Below, piece after piece: positions 1 to 8,150 of a stretch of 64,000 nt of DNA. The stretch lies in NCBI GenBank assembly GCA_964479275.1, contig CAYZLR010000001.1, positions 92,996 to 156,995 of the forward strand, read 5' to 3'. The first letter of the stretch is position 1, and the number at the start of each line of letters is the position of its first letter. A program made the position numbers and the translations under genes. The notes beneath the pieces are model-generated. The model searched no databases and was not told the DNA's origin. It saw only the letters and a list, made by a program, of their open reading frames with translations. Origin of the DNA: CALLPQ01 sp964479275. Its GTDB lineage: Bacteria > Pseudomonadota > Alphaproteobacteria > Caulobacterales > Parvularculaceae.

Positions 1-76
1 GCCAATCTTCTTTGGTGCCTTCATCCATTGCACGAAATTTGGCTCTTGGCCGAGGGGGCGTATTGGCGTCCAACAT
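1..76 (-). CDS. 5' fragment of a protein, possibly HD-domain phosphohydrolase-like
   Basis: The window edge cuts this leftward gene, leaving about 25 N-terminal codons: MLDANTPPRPRAKF followed by RAMDEGTKEDW. The ATG at 76 has an AAGGG Shine-Dalgarno (SD) stretch about 11 bases upstream. The segment MDEGTKEDW resembles the N-terminus of inositol-oxygenase-like HD phosphohydrolases as I remember them. Too little is visible to assign a function. Confidence 0.4.
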   Translation of the reverse strand, partial: MLDANTPPRPRAKFRAMDEGTKEDW

Positions 77-544
77 GATTACAAGCCCTTTTTATGTTTT
101 ATGTTATTAGCACGACTGTATTGAAATTTTTCGTCCAGTCAAAGGCCTTATGCGCCCCTATGATTTGATATTGATGCAGCCCTTGCAAAAACTCATTTGT
201 GCAGCTATAAACTAATCGTTGATCAGGGCTTGTCCCGCTAAATTATGGCCCATGAAGGTGTAAATTTTGTTTTGATCAAAGTTGGCTTTTGCCACATCGC
301 AGATATTGTCGAACAGACAATGCCATGGTGCGTGCAGGACATTTGTTTTTCCGTGCCCCGAACCTTGAGGGTTTGTATCAAGCAAAGCCATTGATTTTTT
401 TTGCTTTACCTTGTGCGCTTACTATTGATCGTTTTTAGCGGTACCCATAGTCAGCAAAGGCTAGCTTTATCAATGTCCTTGTCATACATATTGCCGCTCT
501 CGCTTTCACACCATAATCCCATAACCCGATAGATAAAACGTATA
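77..544. other. Gene-poor stretch upstream of panB
   Basis: These 468 bases lie between two divergent genes. They hold one short leftward open frame, listed separately, and otherwise no recognisable gene, tRNA or strong hairpin. panB has only a weak SD (GATAG before the ATG). Promoters for panB and for the leftward gene must lie here, but I could not fix clear -35/-10 boxes. Confidence 0.5.
212..391 (-). CDS. Small open frame, 59 codons, function unknown
   Basis: ATG at 391 to TAG at 212 encodes 59 residues, beginning MALLDTNPQG and ending LAGQALIND. Composition is protein-like, with no low-complexity run, and the frame stays open nine codons upstream of the ATG. The SD is poor (AAGG about 15 bases away) and I recognise no family. 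It could be a small protein, the remnant of a larger gene, or chance. There is no Cys-rich motif or membrane segment. Confidence 0.2.
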   Translation of the reverse strand: MALLDTNPQGSGHGKTNVLHAPWHCLFDNICDVAKANFDQNKIYTFMGHNLAGQALIND

Positions 545-1402
545 ATGTCAAAAACGACTCCTTTGAAAAGAACCAGTGTTGCGGATATTCGCAAGCGCAA
601 GGGCGGCGAGCCCATTGTTTGTTTAACTGCTTATACCGCGCCGATGGCGGCCCTTCTTGATCCGCATATGGATCTCATGCTTGTTGGGGACTCTGCGGCT
701 ATGGTGCAGCATGGTCAAAATACAACGATACCGATCACATTGGATGAAATGATTTCTCATGGCCGGGCGGTCATGCGCGCAAACCCGGCGTCACTCATTG
801 TTGTTGACTTACCCTTTGGCACCTATGAAGCGAGCCCAGAACAAGCTCATAAAACCGCGGTGAGTGTATTACAAGAAACAGGCGCGGATGCAGTAAAACT
901 AGAGGGGGGGAAATTGCATGCAAAAACAATAGAGTTCCTCACGCAACGCGGTATCGCGGTAATGGCGCATATTGGTTTGCAGCCTCAAGCTGTGATGGCC
1001 ATTGGGGGCTACAAAGTTGTTGGGCGCGATCATGAGCAATGGAAAGATTTGATTGAAGATGCGATCGCTGTTGAAAAGGCGGGTGCGTTCAGTGTGGTTT
1101 TAGAAGGAGTGATTGAGGCTCTAGCTGTTGAGATTACAGATCGCCTCAGCATTCCGACTATTGGTATTGGGGCTTCAGCGCAATGTGACGGGCAAATTCT
1201 GGTTACGGAAGATATGCTCGGGATGTTTGATCGCACGCCTAAATTTGTACGTAAATTTGCAAAATTGAATGAAATTATTTCTGAAGCTATCGCAGAGTAT
1301 GCGAGCACTGTGGTCAATCGTAGTTTCCCCAATGAAGCTGAAGTTTATGATGGCGAACGACCCGAAAGAACGAATAATAATGTCACTAAATTAAAACCGT
1401 AA
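545..1402 (+). CDS. panB: 3-methyl-2-oxobutanoate hydroxymethyltransferase
   Basis: PanB transfers a hydroxymethyl group from methylenetetrahydrofolate to alpha-ketoisovalerate, giving ketopantoate, the first committed step of pantothenate synthesis. It is cytosolic. The 285 residues cover the whole family: VGDSAAMV near residue 48 holds the metal-binding Asp, EGG near 117 follows, and GIGAS near 206 is in the conserved C-terminal part. About 20 extra polar residues trail the usual end. The gene is convergent with panC, with 14 bp between the stops. Its substrate ketoisovalerate is made by ilvC/ilvD, also in this window. The SD before the ATG is weak. Confidence 0.97.
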   Translation: MSKTTPLKRTSVADIRKRKGGEPIVCLTAYTAPMAALLDPHMDLMLVGDSAAMVQHGQNTTIPITLDEMISHGRAVMRANPASLIVVDLPFGTYEASPEQAHKTAVSVLQETGADAVKLEGGKLHAKTIEFLTQRGIAVMAHIGLQPQAVMAIGGYKVVGRDHEQWKDLIEDAIAVEKAGAFSVVLEGVIEALAVEITDRLSIPTIGIGASAQCDGQILVTEDMLGMFDRTPKFVRKFAKLNEIISEAIAEYASTVVNRSFPNEAEVYDGERPERTNNNVTKLKP

Positions 1403-1416
1403 TATAGTATAATGCG

Positions 1417-2268
1417 TTAAGCGGGGTTTACGGGAACATTATCGATTAACCGAACTTCTCCAATTCTAGCGGCGCTTAAAATACGTGCGGGGACGTGTGC
1501 ATAATCTAGTAAAGTTAAATCCTCAGCGTTGACGAGGTCGATATAGTCAACACTAGAAAAACCAGCTTTCAAGATATCATCCTCGACCTGTTGTTTGATA
1601 ATATCCCAAGAGATATCGCCCAAACCAGCTTTTTGCGCACCATTCAATAATGCATGATGAAAGGTCGGCGCGATTGCTCGCTCACTTGGAGATAAATACG
1701 CATTTCGTGAAGACATGGCTAGGCCATCATTTTCGCGAATAGTGGGTCCACCGATGATCTCGATATCGAGATCGAGATCTCGTACCATGCGGCGGATCAT
1801 GGTCAACTGTTGAAAATCTTTTTCGCCAAAAATCGCAAGTTCGGGGCGCACAATCAATAATAATTTCGTGACGATGGTTGCGATACCACCAAAAAAATCT
1901 GGGCGAAAAATGCCGCAATGATTTTCTGTCAGGCCGTTGACGCGAATATGAGTTGAAAAGTTTTTTGGGAATAAACTATCTTTTTTTGGTGTGAAAACCA
2001 GATCACAGCCAGCTTCGCGCAACATTTCTAAATCCTCTTCATGTTGGCGCGGGTACGTTTCGAAATCCTCATTGGGACCAAATTGCAAGGGGTTTACAAA
2101 AATTGTTGCGACAACGAAATCACTTTCTTGTCGAGCAATATCAATCAATGATAAATGGCCAGGGTGTAGTGCGCCCATAGTTGGGACAAGGCTAATTTTC
2201 CTTACATGGGCATTTCGTTGAGCTAGTAACGTCTGCTGGGTTTCGTGTTTGGTTTTGCAAATTTTCAT
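1417..2268 (-). CDS. panC: Pantoate--beta-alanine ligase
   Basis: PanC joins pantoate and beta-alanine using ATP to make pantothenate. The 283 residues carry the nucleotidyltransferase signatures: PTMGALHPGH at residues 29-38 (HIGH-type motif), GEKDFQQL near 148 and MSSRN near 186 (KMSKS-like). Length matches the family. It is convergent with panB rather than co-directional. The DUF2520 gene 54 bp upstream on the same strand is probably transcribed with it, which ties that gene to pantothenate synthesis. Confidence 0.97.
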   Translation of the reverse strand: MKICKTKHETQQTLLAQRNAHVRKISLVPTMGALHPGHLSLIDIARQESDFVVATIFVNPLQFGPNEDFETYPRQHEEDLEMLREAGCDLVFTPKKDSLFPKNFSTHIRVNGLTENHCGIFRPDFFGGIATIVTKLLLIVRPELAIFGEKDFQQLTMIRRMVRDLDLDIEIIGGPTIRENDGLAMSSRNAYLSPSERAIAPTFHHALLNGAQKAGLGDISWDIIKQQVEDDILKAGFSSVDYIDLVNAEDLTLLDYAHVPARILSAARIGEVRLIDNVPVNPA

Positions 2269-2322
2269 AACATCATCTCGGCATCATTGTGCTTGTTGTT
2301 TATCACGAAAGGGCTCTGATCG

Positions 2323-3072
2323 CTATTGCACTTCTTTGGTTTTTAACGCTTCTTTTTTTACTGGATAATCCGGCCATGCGGCATCAAGAAAATTTTTATA
2401 AAATTCTAGGAGAATTGGGTTATGTTTTAGCCCATGCAGATTAGCTTCGATGCTTGCCTGGTCTTGCCGGGCTAGTGGGCCAGTTAACGAGTTTTCAGGG
2501 TTTTCCAAAAATCGGGTCATAATACTTTGCAAGTACGGTTCCATAATGTCACTTGGTTGGTTATCTGTATAGCGATTATATTCTGCTGCGCTTTGATTCC
2601 ATATGTAGCTCACAAAATTTCCACAAAGAACGGCGAGAGCATGGTAGTGTGCTCGATCTTTGTCGTGAACAGTAAAATGTTTGTTGGTGGCGCCTGGAAA
2701 AACATCCGTAAATTGAGGGCCTTTTTTAGGGCATGCAAATGCGATGGTTTTCATCTCGGCGATCCCTAGAATTGAGTTGGGGAAGGAATAGAGTGGGTGA
2801 AATCCAAAGAGATTTTCTATTACTAGAGATCCGGAAAAATGAATCACCAAATTTGATGCTATATTGCCAAGCCATTCATCACGCCATCTTTGTAGCTCAC
2901 TATCAGGTATGGTCAGCGCCACGATATCGGCTTCCTGGATTTGTATCTTGCGCAAGATTTTTTGTTCGCCATTGACGGCGCGGCCAACAAGAGTGACACA
3001 ATGACCAAGCGCTTCTAAATAGTTTGCCATATTTTTACCGACCCGGCCGGGTCCAATGATCAGATAATTCAT
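2323..3072 (-). CDS. DUF2520 Rossmann-like reductase, candidate ketopantoate reductase (PanG-type)
   Basis: The 249-residue protein starts with a dinucleotide-binding motif, MNYLIIGPGRVGKNMA, at residues 1-16. A DUF2520-type helical domain follows, with HFSGSL near 95 and FHPLYSFP near 107. Proteins of this type sit beside panB/panC in several bacteria, and PanG of Francisella, an alternative ketopantoate reductase, is to my knowledge of this family. Here it lies immediately upstream of panC on the same strand, and no panE is present in the window. Inference: it supplies the pantoate step between PanB and PanC. The alternative is an unrelated NADP oxidoreductase. IlvC, also in this window, can do the same reaction in some bacteria. 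Confidence 0.75.
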   Translation of the reverse strand: MNYLIIGPGRVGKNMANYLEALGHCVTLVGRAVNGEQKILRKIQIQEADIVALTIPDSELQRWRDEWLGNIASNLVIHFSGSLVIENLFGFHPLYSFPNSILGIAEMKTIAFACPKKGPQFTDVFPGATNKHFTVHDKDRAHYHALAVLCGNFVSYIWNQSAAEYNRYTDNQPSDIMEPYLQSIMTRFLENPENSLTGPLARQDQASIEANLHGLKHNPILLEFYKNFLDAAWPDYPVKKEALKTKEVQ

Positions 3073-3102
3073 AGGTAATAAGCTTTTTATCGGCGTTTAA
3101 AG

Positions 3103-4317
3103 CTATAAACCAAGGGCGAGCAAAACACTATCTAGGAGTTGGCGCCCGCGCGGTGTTGCGATCAATTTTTCATCCTGCCACAGCACCAGACCGTCATTTT
3201 GACACTGCTTTAAGCGTGAGGCACGTTCAGGGCTTTGGAAATAATAATCATCAGATTTTAAGGGAATGCCAGATTTTAGGCGCAAGCCCAGGCTAAAGCG
3301 TTCCTGCATAGTTTGTTGTGGTGTTAAAAACATCATCTCGCGGCAACCATGATGAACCGCCTTGCACGCAGCTAAATAGTCACGCGGATGAAAATGAGCA
3401 AGTGTTGCTGTTTTGCGACCCGCTTGCGTCAAACGTCCATGTGCACCAGGACCGATGCCAATATAATCTTGGTAATCCCAGTATAAGCGATTGTGTTTTG
3501 CTTGAGCCTGGCTTTTAGCGAAGTTAGAAATTTCGTAATGGTCGAATCCGGCGGCAGTCATGTCTTCAACAGCATATTCATAAAAATCACCAAGGGTTTG
3601 TTCATCTGGCATGACAAGCGTTCCGCGTGTTTTTGCTTTCGCAAATGCGGTTCCAGATTCAATAGTTAATTGGTACAATGAGAGATGAGAAGTGTTGAGC
3701 GATAAGGCGCTGTGTAACTGATGACGCCATTGCGATAAGGTTTGTTCCGGTAGGCCGTAAATTAAATCAAAAGTCACATTCTCGAAATGCATCGAGGCAG
3801 TTTGGATTGCTGTGCGGGCACTGGCGCCATCGTGATCGCGACCTAAAAATTTTAACGCCTGATCATCAAAAGATTGGACCCCCAAAGAGAGTCTGTTGAT
3901 GCCAATTTCTGCCCATTGATGACAGTGAGTAGACTCGATGTCTATAGGGTTTCCCTCTAGAGTAATTTCAGCCCCCGTCTCGAAACCCCATAAATTTTCA
4001 CATAAATCAATCACACTTTTTAGGATATCTAAAGAGGCTAGAGAAGGTGTGCCGCCACCAAAATATAGGCTGGTTAATTTGCGCGTATTATCTGTTTTCA
4101 AGCTTTGGCGATGCCAGAATTTGAGATCAACTTTCATGGCCTCAATCCAGGCTCGCTCATCAAGACTTCTGTTTTTGTAAACATTAAAATCGCAGTACGG
4201 ACAAATGCGTGTGCAAAACGGCCAGTGAACATAAACCCCCAAGGCTGGTGATGGCGTATCTGGGGGGCGGGAAGAGACCGGGGGTATTTTGCCGGCTATG
4301 TGTGAGGCCATTTTCAT
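3103..4317 (-). CDS. hemW: Heme chaperone HemW (radical SAM, coproporphyrinogen oxidase-like)
   Basis: HemW is a radical-SAM protein that carries heme to membrane targets; it was long annotated as an anaerobic coproporphyrinogen III oxidase. The cluster motif CxxxCxxC is C35-TRI-C39-PY-C42. YFGGGTPS near 85, GVQSFDD near 146 and GIGPGAHG near 287 fit the family, and so does the 404-residue length. The start overlaps the rdgB stop by 4 bp (ATGA), so the two are translationally coupled. A second ATG at codon 3 is an equally good start. The rdgB-hemW pairing is common in proteobacteria. Confidence 0.95.
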   Translation of the reverse strand: MKMASHIAGKIPPVSSRPPDTPSPALGVYVHWPFCTRICPYCDFNVYKNRSLDERAWIEAMKVDLKFWHRQSLKTDNTRKLTSLYFGGGTPSLASLDILKSVIDLCENLWGFETGAEITLEGNPIDIESTHCHQWAEIGINRLSLGVQSFDDQALKFLGRDHDGASARTAIQTASMHFENVTFDLIYGLPEQTLSQWRHQLHSALSLNTSHLSLYQLTIESGTAFAKAKTRGTLVMPDEQTLGDFYEYAVEDMTAAGFDHYEISNFAKSQAQAKHNRLYWDYQDYIGIGPGAHGRLTQAGRKTATLAHFHPRDYLAACKAVHHGCREMMFLTPQQTMQERFSLGLRLKSGIPLKSDDYYFQSPERASRLKQCQNDGLVLWQDEKLIATPRGRQLLDSVLLALGL

Positions 4318-4940
4318 GAAAAACAGGCTTTCACCAATTTTGCGAATGCGTCAGCGCGATGTGACATTGCGTGCTTTTTTGCAGGTTCCATCTCAGCAAA
4401 AGTGATATCATGCCCCTCTGCAATAAAAATTGGGTCATACCCAAAGCCATTGTCTCCGCGAGGGGGAAAGGAGAGGGTGCCATTGACACGTCCTTCAAAC
4501 AAATGTTCTGCCCCATCGGGGAAAGCAAGGCACAGCATACAGACGAAATAAGCGTGGTTATCATTACGTCCGTCGCCATCATCAAGTTGTTCATAGAGGG
4601 CTTTACGGACTTTCTCCATACCATAATAAAAATCACGGCTACCATCTTGGCGTTCAGCCCAGCGGGCCGAATAAATCCCCGGTGCGCCCTCCAGAGCGTC
4701 TATACATAAGCCGCTATCATCGGACAGTGCGGGCAAGCCTGTTGCTTTGGCAGCCGCTTGTGCTTTTAAGCTGGCATTTGCTGCAAATGTGGTGCCCGTT
4801 TCCTCCACATCGTCTAGGCCGAGTTCATAAGCGGAAATGACCTCCATCCCATGCGGCGCCAGTAATTCAGCAATCTCTTTGATTTTTCCCTGATTGTGAC
4901 TGGCAATAACCATTTTACCAGGCTTGAGAAGATAAGGCAT
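4314..4940 (-). CDS. rdgB: XTP/dITP diphosphatase (RdgB/HAM1)
   Basis: This enzyme removes non-canonical purine triphosphates (ITP, dITP, XTP) from the nucleotide pool. Family motifs are ASHNQGKIKEI at residues 13-23, the catalytic SDDSGL near 73, the SARWA segment near 91, and GDNGFGYDPIF near 162 before SHRADAF at the end. At 208 residues it is normal length. The second Met at codon 10 matches the usual family start better than the first, and neither has a clear SD. It is coupled to hemW by a 4-bp overlap. Confidence 0.95.
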   Translation of the reverse strand: MPYLLKPGKMVIASHNQGKIKEIAELLAPHGMEVISAYELGLDDVEETGTTFAANASLKAQAAAKATGLPALSDDSGLCIDALEGAPGIYSARWAERQDGSRDFYYGMEKVRKALYEQLDDGDGRNDNHAYFVCMLCLAFPDGAEHLFEGRVNGTLSFPPRGDNGFGYDPIFIAEGHDITFAEMEPAKKHAMSHRADAFAKLVKACFS

Positions 4941-5140
4941 ATGTTAAGGGCTTTCATGTTGACATGTCATTTTATCCTTCAAGCATAATGGTGTTTTTAT
5001 TGCAACGGGAAGCTCTGGACACTCAACGGTAGAATCTTTAGCCTATTGTTGATAGCGGCGGGTGTTTTTTCAACAACTAAAAAGCCACGGACTATAAAAT
5101 TTTGTTTTATGTTACACTGGGCGCGAAACCGTGCATCACA

Positions 5141-5176
5141 TTGCGATAGTTGCGATAGTTGCGATAGTTGCGATAG
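5141..5176. repeat. Four tandem copies of a 9-bp unit TTGCGATAG
   Basis: TTGCGATAG occurs four times head to tail without a mismatch, followed by a degenerate partial copy (TTTCGCG). The array ends 30 bp before the start of the acyl-CoA synthetase gene, inside its presumed 5' untranslated region. It could be a slippage-generated microsatellite, a phase-variable spacer or a repeated protein-binding site. Confidence 0.9.
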
Positions 5177-5205
5177 TTTCGCGTCATACCTAGAAAGATA
5201 GCTTC

Positions 5206-6816
5206 ATGTATACGGTTGCGCTTGAAACATCATGTTTCCCAAAACAAGGTGGCCTTGAACCGGAGCCGATGACGATTGGAGATATGTTGCATCTTTCCGC
5301 CGAACGTTCGCCAAGCCAGACGGCTTTGAGTGAGTTGACATTCAAAGGCGACATTGCCCGCACATGGACATATCAAGAACTCTTATCTGACGCTAAACGT
5401 CTTGCTCGAGCGCTCAGTACTCGCCACGCTCAAGGCGCGCGCATTGCCGTTTATGCTCACAATATTCCTGAATGGGTGCTGTTGGAACTGGCCTGTGGTC
5501 TTGCCGGTATTATACTTGTCACGGTGAATCCGGCTTACCAAAAGCGTGAATTGCGCTATGTTCTCGAACAATCGCGGGCGGAAGCAATTTACTATGTCGA
5601 AGAGTTTCGTGGAAATCCTATGCGCGCTATTGCCGATTCGGTTTGCGATAGTCTGGCGCAAATCAAGTATCGTATTTTACTCACCGATCATGAGGCATTG
5701 TTTGCAGGAGAGACATTGGGGGAATTGCGTACTCCCAAACCTTATGATCCTGTACAAATTCAGTATACGTCTGGAACCACAGGGTTTCCTAAAGGGGCTT
5801 TGTTGCATCATCATGGTTTGATCCGTAATGGTATCGATACCATGAAGCGTGGCGGTGTTGAACATGGTGATAAACTTGTTCACAATATGCCGTTATTTCA
5901 TACAACGGGATGCGCTATTTTAATTCTTGGCGGGCTTGGTGTCGGGAGTTCGATTTTGCTGGCGCCGATGTTTGATCCTGCCATGATTGCGAATGTCATT
6001 GAAAAAGAGCACACCCGGTTTATTATGGGTGTTCCAACAATGTTGGTTGCTTTGATCGAAGAAGTCCGTCGTAACGGCCAAGATGTCTCTTCGATTGAGC
6101 GCATTATGTCTGGCGGCGCAATGGTGGCTCCGCAACTTTGCCTTGATGCAAAAGATGTGTTTAAGGCGTCGGTTCAAATCGTTTATGGTCAAACAGAAAC
6201 ATCGCCTGTGCTTACGCAAGCCTGGCATGATGATCGCGATACAGATTTAACGGGTACTATCGGGCAACCGATTGAGTATACGGAAATCTCCATTCGTGAT
6301 CCAAATACTAATGAAGTGATGCCGATTGCTGAGCAGGGCGAGATCTGCGCGCGCGGGTATAGTCTCATGCTGGGTTATAATGACAATCAGGAAGCCACAG
6401 AGGCCACCATAGACAGTGACGGCTGGTTGCATACGGGAGATCTGGGGCGTATGGATCATCGGGGTTATCTCAAGATCACGGGACGAGTAAAAGAAATGAT
6501 TATTCGCGGCGGTGAAAACTTGTTTCCAGCGGAAATTGAGAATGCAATGCTTGAACATGAGGCTATTGATGAGGTGGCAGTCGTTGGTATTCCCGACGAG
6601 AAATGGGGGGAGCAAGTTGCCTGCTTTATGCGGGGCGCTGATGGCGCACTCAAGGCGGGTGCCCTGAAATCTTTTGTGAGAGAGCGCTTATCTCCGCAAA
6701 AGACGCCGGCTTATTGGGTTTGTGTAAAAGAATGGCCTTTAACTGGATCTGGTAAGATTCAAAAATTTAAATTGCGAGACGCCTTTATTGCTGGCGATTA
6801 TAAGATATTGGATTGA
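5206..6816 (+). CDS. AMP-binding acyl-CoA synthetase (ANL superfamily)
   Basis: The protein activates a carboxylic acid to acyl-AMP and then acyl-CoA; it is probably a medium/long-chain fatty acid-CoA ligase. The 536 residues show the ATP-binding P-loop YTSGTTGFPKG (187-197), the YGQTETSP adenine-binding motif near 327, the hinge and A8 region with HTGDLG followed by GRVKEMIIRGGENLFP near 425-440, and the A10 Lys in GSGKIQK near 517. It is monocistronic by appearance. The four-copy 9-bp repeat precedes the start, and the next gene begins after 165 bp. Substrate chain length cannot be read from the sequence. Confidence 0.92.
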   Translation: MYTVALETSCFPKQGGLEPEPMTIGDMLHLSAERSPSQTALSELTFKGDIARTWTYQELLSDAKRLARALSTRHAQGARIAVYAHNIPEWVLLELACGLAGIILVTVNPAYQKRELRYVLEQSRAEAIYYVEEFRGNPMRAIADSVCDSLAQIKYRILLTDHEALFAGETLGELRTPKPYDPVQIQYTSGTTGFPKGALLHHHGLIRNGIDTMKRGGVEHGDKLVHNMPLFHTTGCAILILGGLGVGSSILLAPMFDPAMIANVIEKEHTRFIMGVPTMLVALIEEVRRNGQDVSSIERIMSGGAMVAPQLCLDAKDVFKASVQIVYGQTETSPVLTQAWHDDRDTDLTGTIGQPIEYTEISIRDPNTNEVMPIAEQGEICARGYSLMLGYNDNQEATEATIDSDGWLHTGDLGRMDHRGYLKITGRVKEMIIRGGENLFPAEIENAMLEHEAIDEVAVVGIPDEKWGEQVACFMRGADGALKAGALKSFVRERLSPQKTPAYWVCVKEWPLTGSGKIQKFKLRDAFIAGDYKILD

Positions 6817-6871
6817 AAGAAAGAGGGGGTATTGAGCTGTGTTCAGCGCGGGGCCTTGCTCGAACAGTGCC

Positions 6872-6891
6872 AAGAGGGTAGAACCCCTCTT
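6872..6891 (+). promoter_or_regulatory. Hairpin before rlmN
   Basis: AAGAGGG (6872-6878) and CCCTCTT (6885-6891) form a perfect 7-bp stem with a 6-base loop. It lies after the acyl-CoA synthetase stop and directly before the upstream ATG at 6894. Only two T residues follow, so it is a poor intrinsic terminator. It would bury any ribosome site for the 6894 ATG, which favours the downstream start at 6981. Confidence 0.5.
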
Positions 6892-6968
6892 CTATGACCC
6901 AGCAAACCCTCGATATTTCTCATAAAGTCGTTGCATCTTCTGCGACACCTTCAACTACATCTCTTGTT

Positions 6969-6973
6969 AAGGA
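6969..6973 (+). promoter_or_regulatory. Shine-Dalgarno that decides the rlmN start
   Basis: AAGGA lies 7 bases before the ATG at 6981. The ATG at 6894 in the same frame has no usable SD and sits behind a hairpin. This is why the shorter rlmN form is preferred. Confidence 0.65.
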
Positions 6974-6980
6974 CCCTACT

Positions 6981-8087
6981 ATGTCCGATGTGCAAGATGT
7001 GATTGGTCTATCTCGCTCCGAGCTTGCGGGTGCATTGGCAAAGACGTTTAGTTTGGAGCCCAAAAAAGCAAAAATGCGCGCCAGTCAAATCTGGCGTTGG
7101 GTGTACCATTTTGGCGCCACCAATTTTGATGTAATGACGGATTTGGGCAAAGAAATGCGCGCATTGCTGCCCAATCATTTTAAAATCTCTCGTCCTGAAA
7201 TTGTTGAAAAACAAGTTTCCACCGATGGCACACGCAAATATCTTTTAAAGTTTGGCCCTGGTGTTGAGGCGGAATGCGTCTTTATCCCAGACGTTGGCCG
7301 GGCAGGTGCTTTGTGTGTTTCTTCGCAAGTTGGCTGTACATTGAATTGTACTTTTTGTCATACAGGGACACAAAAGCTTGTCCGTAACCTTACGGCATCC
7401 GAAATTGTTGGTCAGGTTATGGTGGTTAAAGATGATCTGGGGGAGTGGCCCTCAGACAGTGAAACCCGAAAACTTTCAAATATTGTTTTTATGGGTATGG
7501 GCGAGCCGTTATATAATTTGCCGCACGTTACAACTGCGATTGATTTAATCAGTGATGAAAACGGGATCGCTCTTTCGAGGCGTCGTATCACTGTTTCCAC
7601 ATCGGGCGTGGTGCCGCAAATGCAATCGCTTGGCCATGACACACACGCAATGCTTGCTATTTCGCTCCACGCGGTACGTGATGAATTGCGAGATGAGATT
7701 GTCCCTATCAATAGAAAATATCCGCTCAAAGAGCTTTTGCAGGCATGCCGTGATTATCCTGGCCTTTCCAACGCCCGCCGTATCACTTTTGAATACGTCA
7801 TGTTGAACGGCGTTAATGATAGTTTGGTTGAGGCGCGTGAGTTGGTGCGGCTGTTAAAAGGGATTCCGGCGAAAATTAATCTGATCCCTTTTAACCCATG
7901 GCCAGGAGCGCCTTATGAATGTTCTTCGTGGGAGCGCATCGAAGGGTTTGCTGATCTTGTTAATCGTGCAGGGTATGCTTCACCGATCCGTACGCCTCGA
8001 GGCCGAGATATTGCGGCGGCTTGTGGTCAATTAAAAAGTGAAAGCATAAAAGAGCGCGCGAGCGCACGCCTGCAATCAGGTGTTTAA
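6981..8087 (+). CDS. rlmN: 23S rRNA (adenine-2503)/tRNA (adenine-37) C2-methyltransferase RlmN
   Basis: RlmN is a radical-SAM enzyme that methylates C2 of A2503 in 23S rRNA and A37 in some tRNAs. Counting from the ATG at 6981 (368 residues), the cluster motif is C119-TLN-C123-TF-C126. It is preceded by CVSSQVG, and the catalytic Cys near the C-terminus lies in AAACGQL (about C348). The family sequences MGMGEPL and SLHAVRDELR are present. An in-frame ATG at 6894 would add 29 residues of low-conservation sequence. The 6981 ATG has the good SD, though some alphaproteobacterial homologues do carry N-terminal extensions. Confidence 0.95.
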   Translation: MSDVQDVIGLSRSELAGALAKTFSLEPKKAKMRASQIWRWVYHFGATNFDVMTDLGKEMRALLPNHFKISRPEIVEKQVSTDGTRKYLLKFGPGVEAECVFIPDVGRAGALCVSSQVGCTLNCTFCHTGTQKLVRNLTASEIVGQVMVVKDDLGEWPSDSETRKLSNIVFMGMGEPLYNLPHVTTAIDLISDENGIALSRRRITVSTSGVVPQMQSLGHDTHAMLAISLHAVRDELRDEIVPINRKYPLKELLQACRDYPGLSNARRITFEYVMLNGVNDSLVEARELVRLLKGIPAKINLIPFNPWPGAPYECSSWERIEGFADLVNRAGYASPIRTPRGRDIAAACGQLKSESIKERASARLQSGV

Positions 8088-8114
8088 TCAGTTTCATTAC
8101 AGGGAGTCGGGGCG

Positions 8115-8150
8115 ATGCTAAGGATTTTAAAATGGGGCCTTCTCGTCTGA
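8115..8150 (+). other. Probable original start of the serine hydrolase, closed by an in-frame TGA
   Basis: An AGGGAG SD at about 8101 precedes ATG 8115, which is in frame with the downstream hydrolase. The codons read MLRILKWGLLV and then TGA at 8148-8150. Reading past the stop gives LIALVVIVAVNW, so the two halves together make one hydrophobic signal-anchor helix. This is what a nonsense mutation inside a membrane anchor looks like. A TTG follows the TGA immediately and could allow weak reinitiation. Confidence 0.75.

Noticed and set aside
8148..8150. In-frame TGA read as selenocysteine or tryptophan
   Set aside because: It falls in a membrane helix, not a catalytic site; no neighbouring gene uses TGA as sense, and the catalytic Ser is lost too, so a nonsense mutation is simpler.
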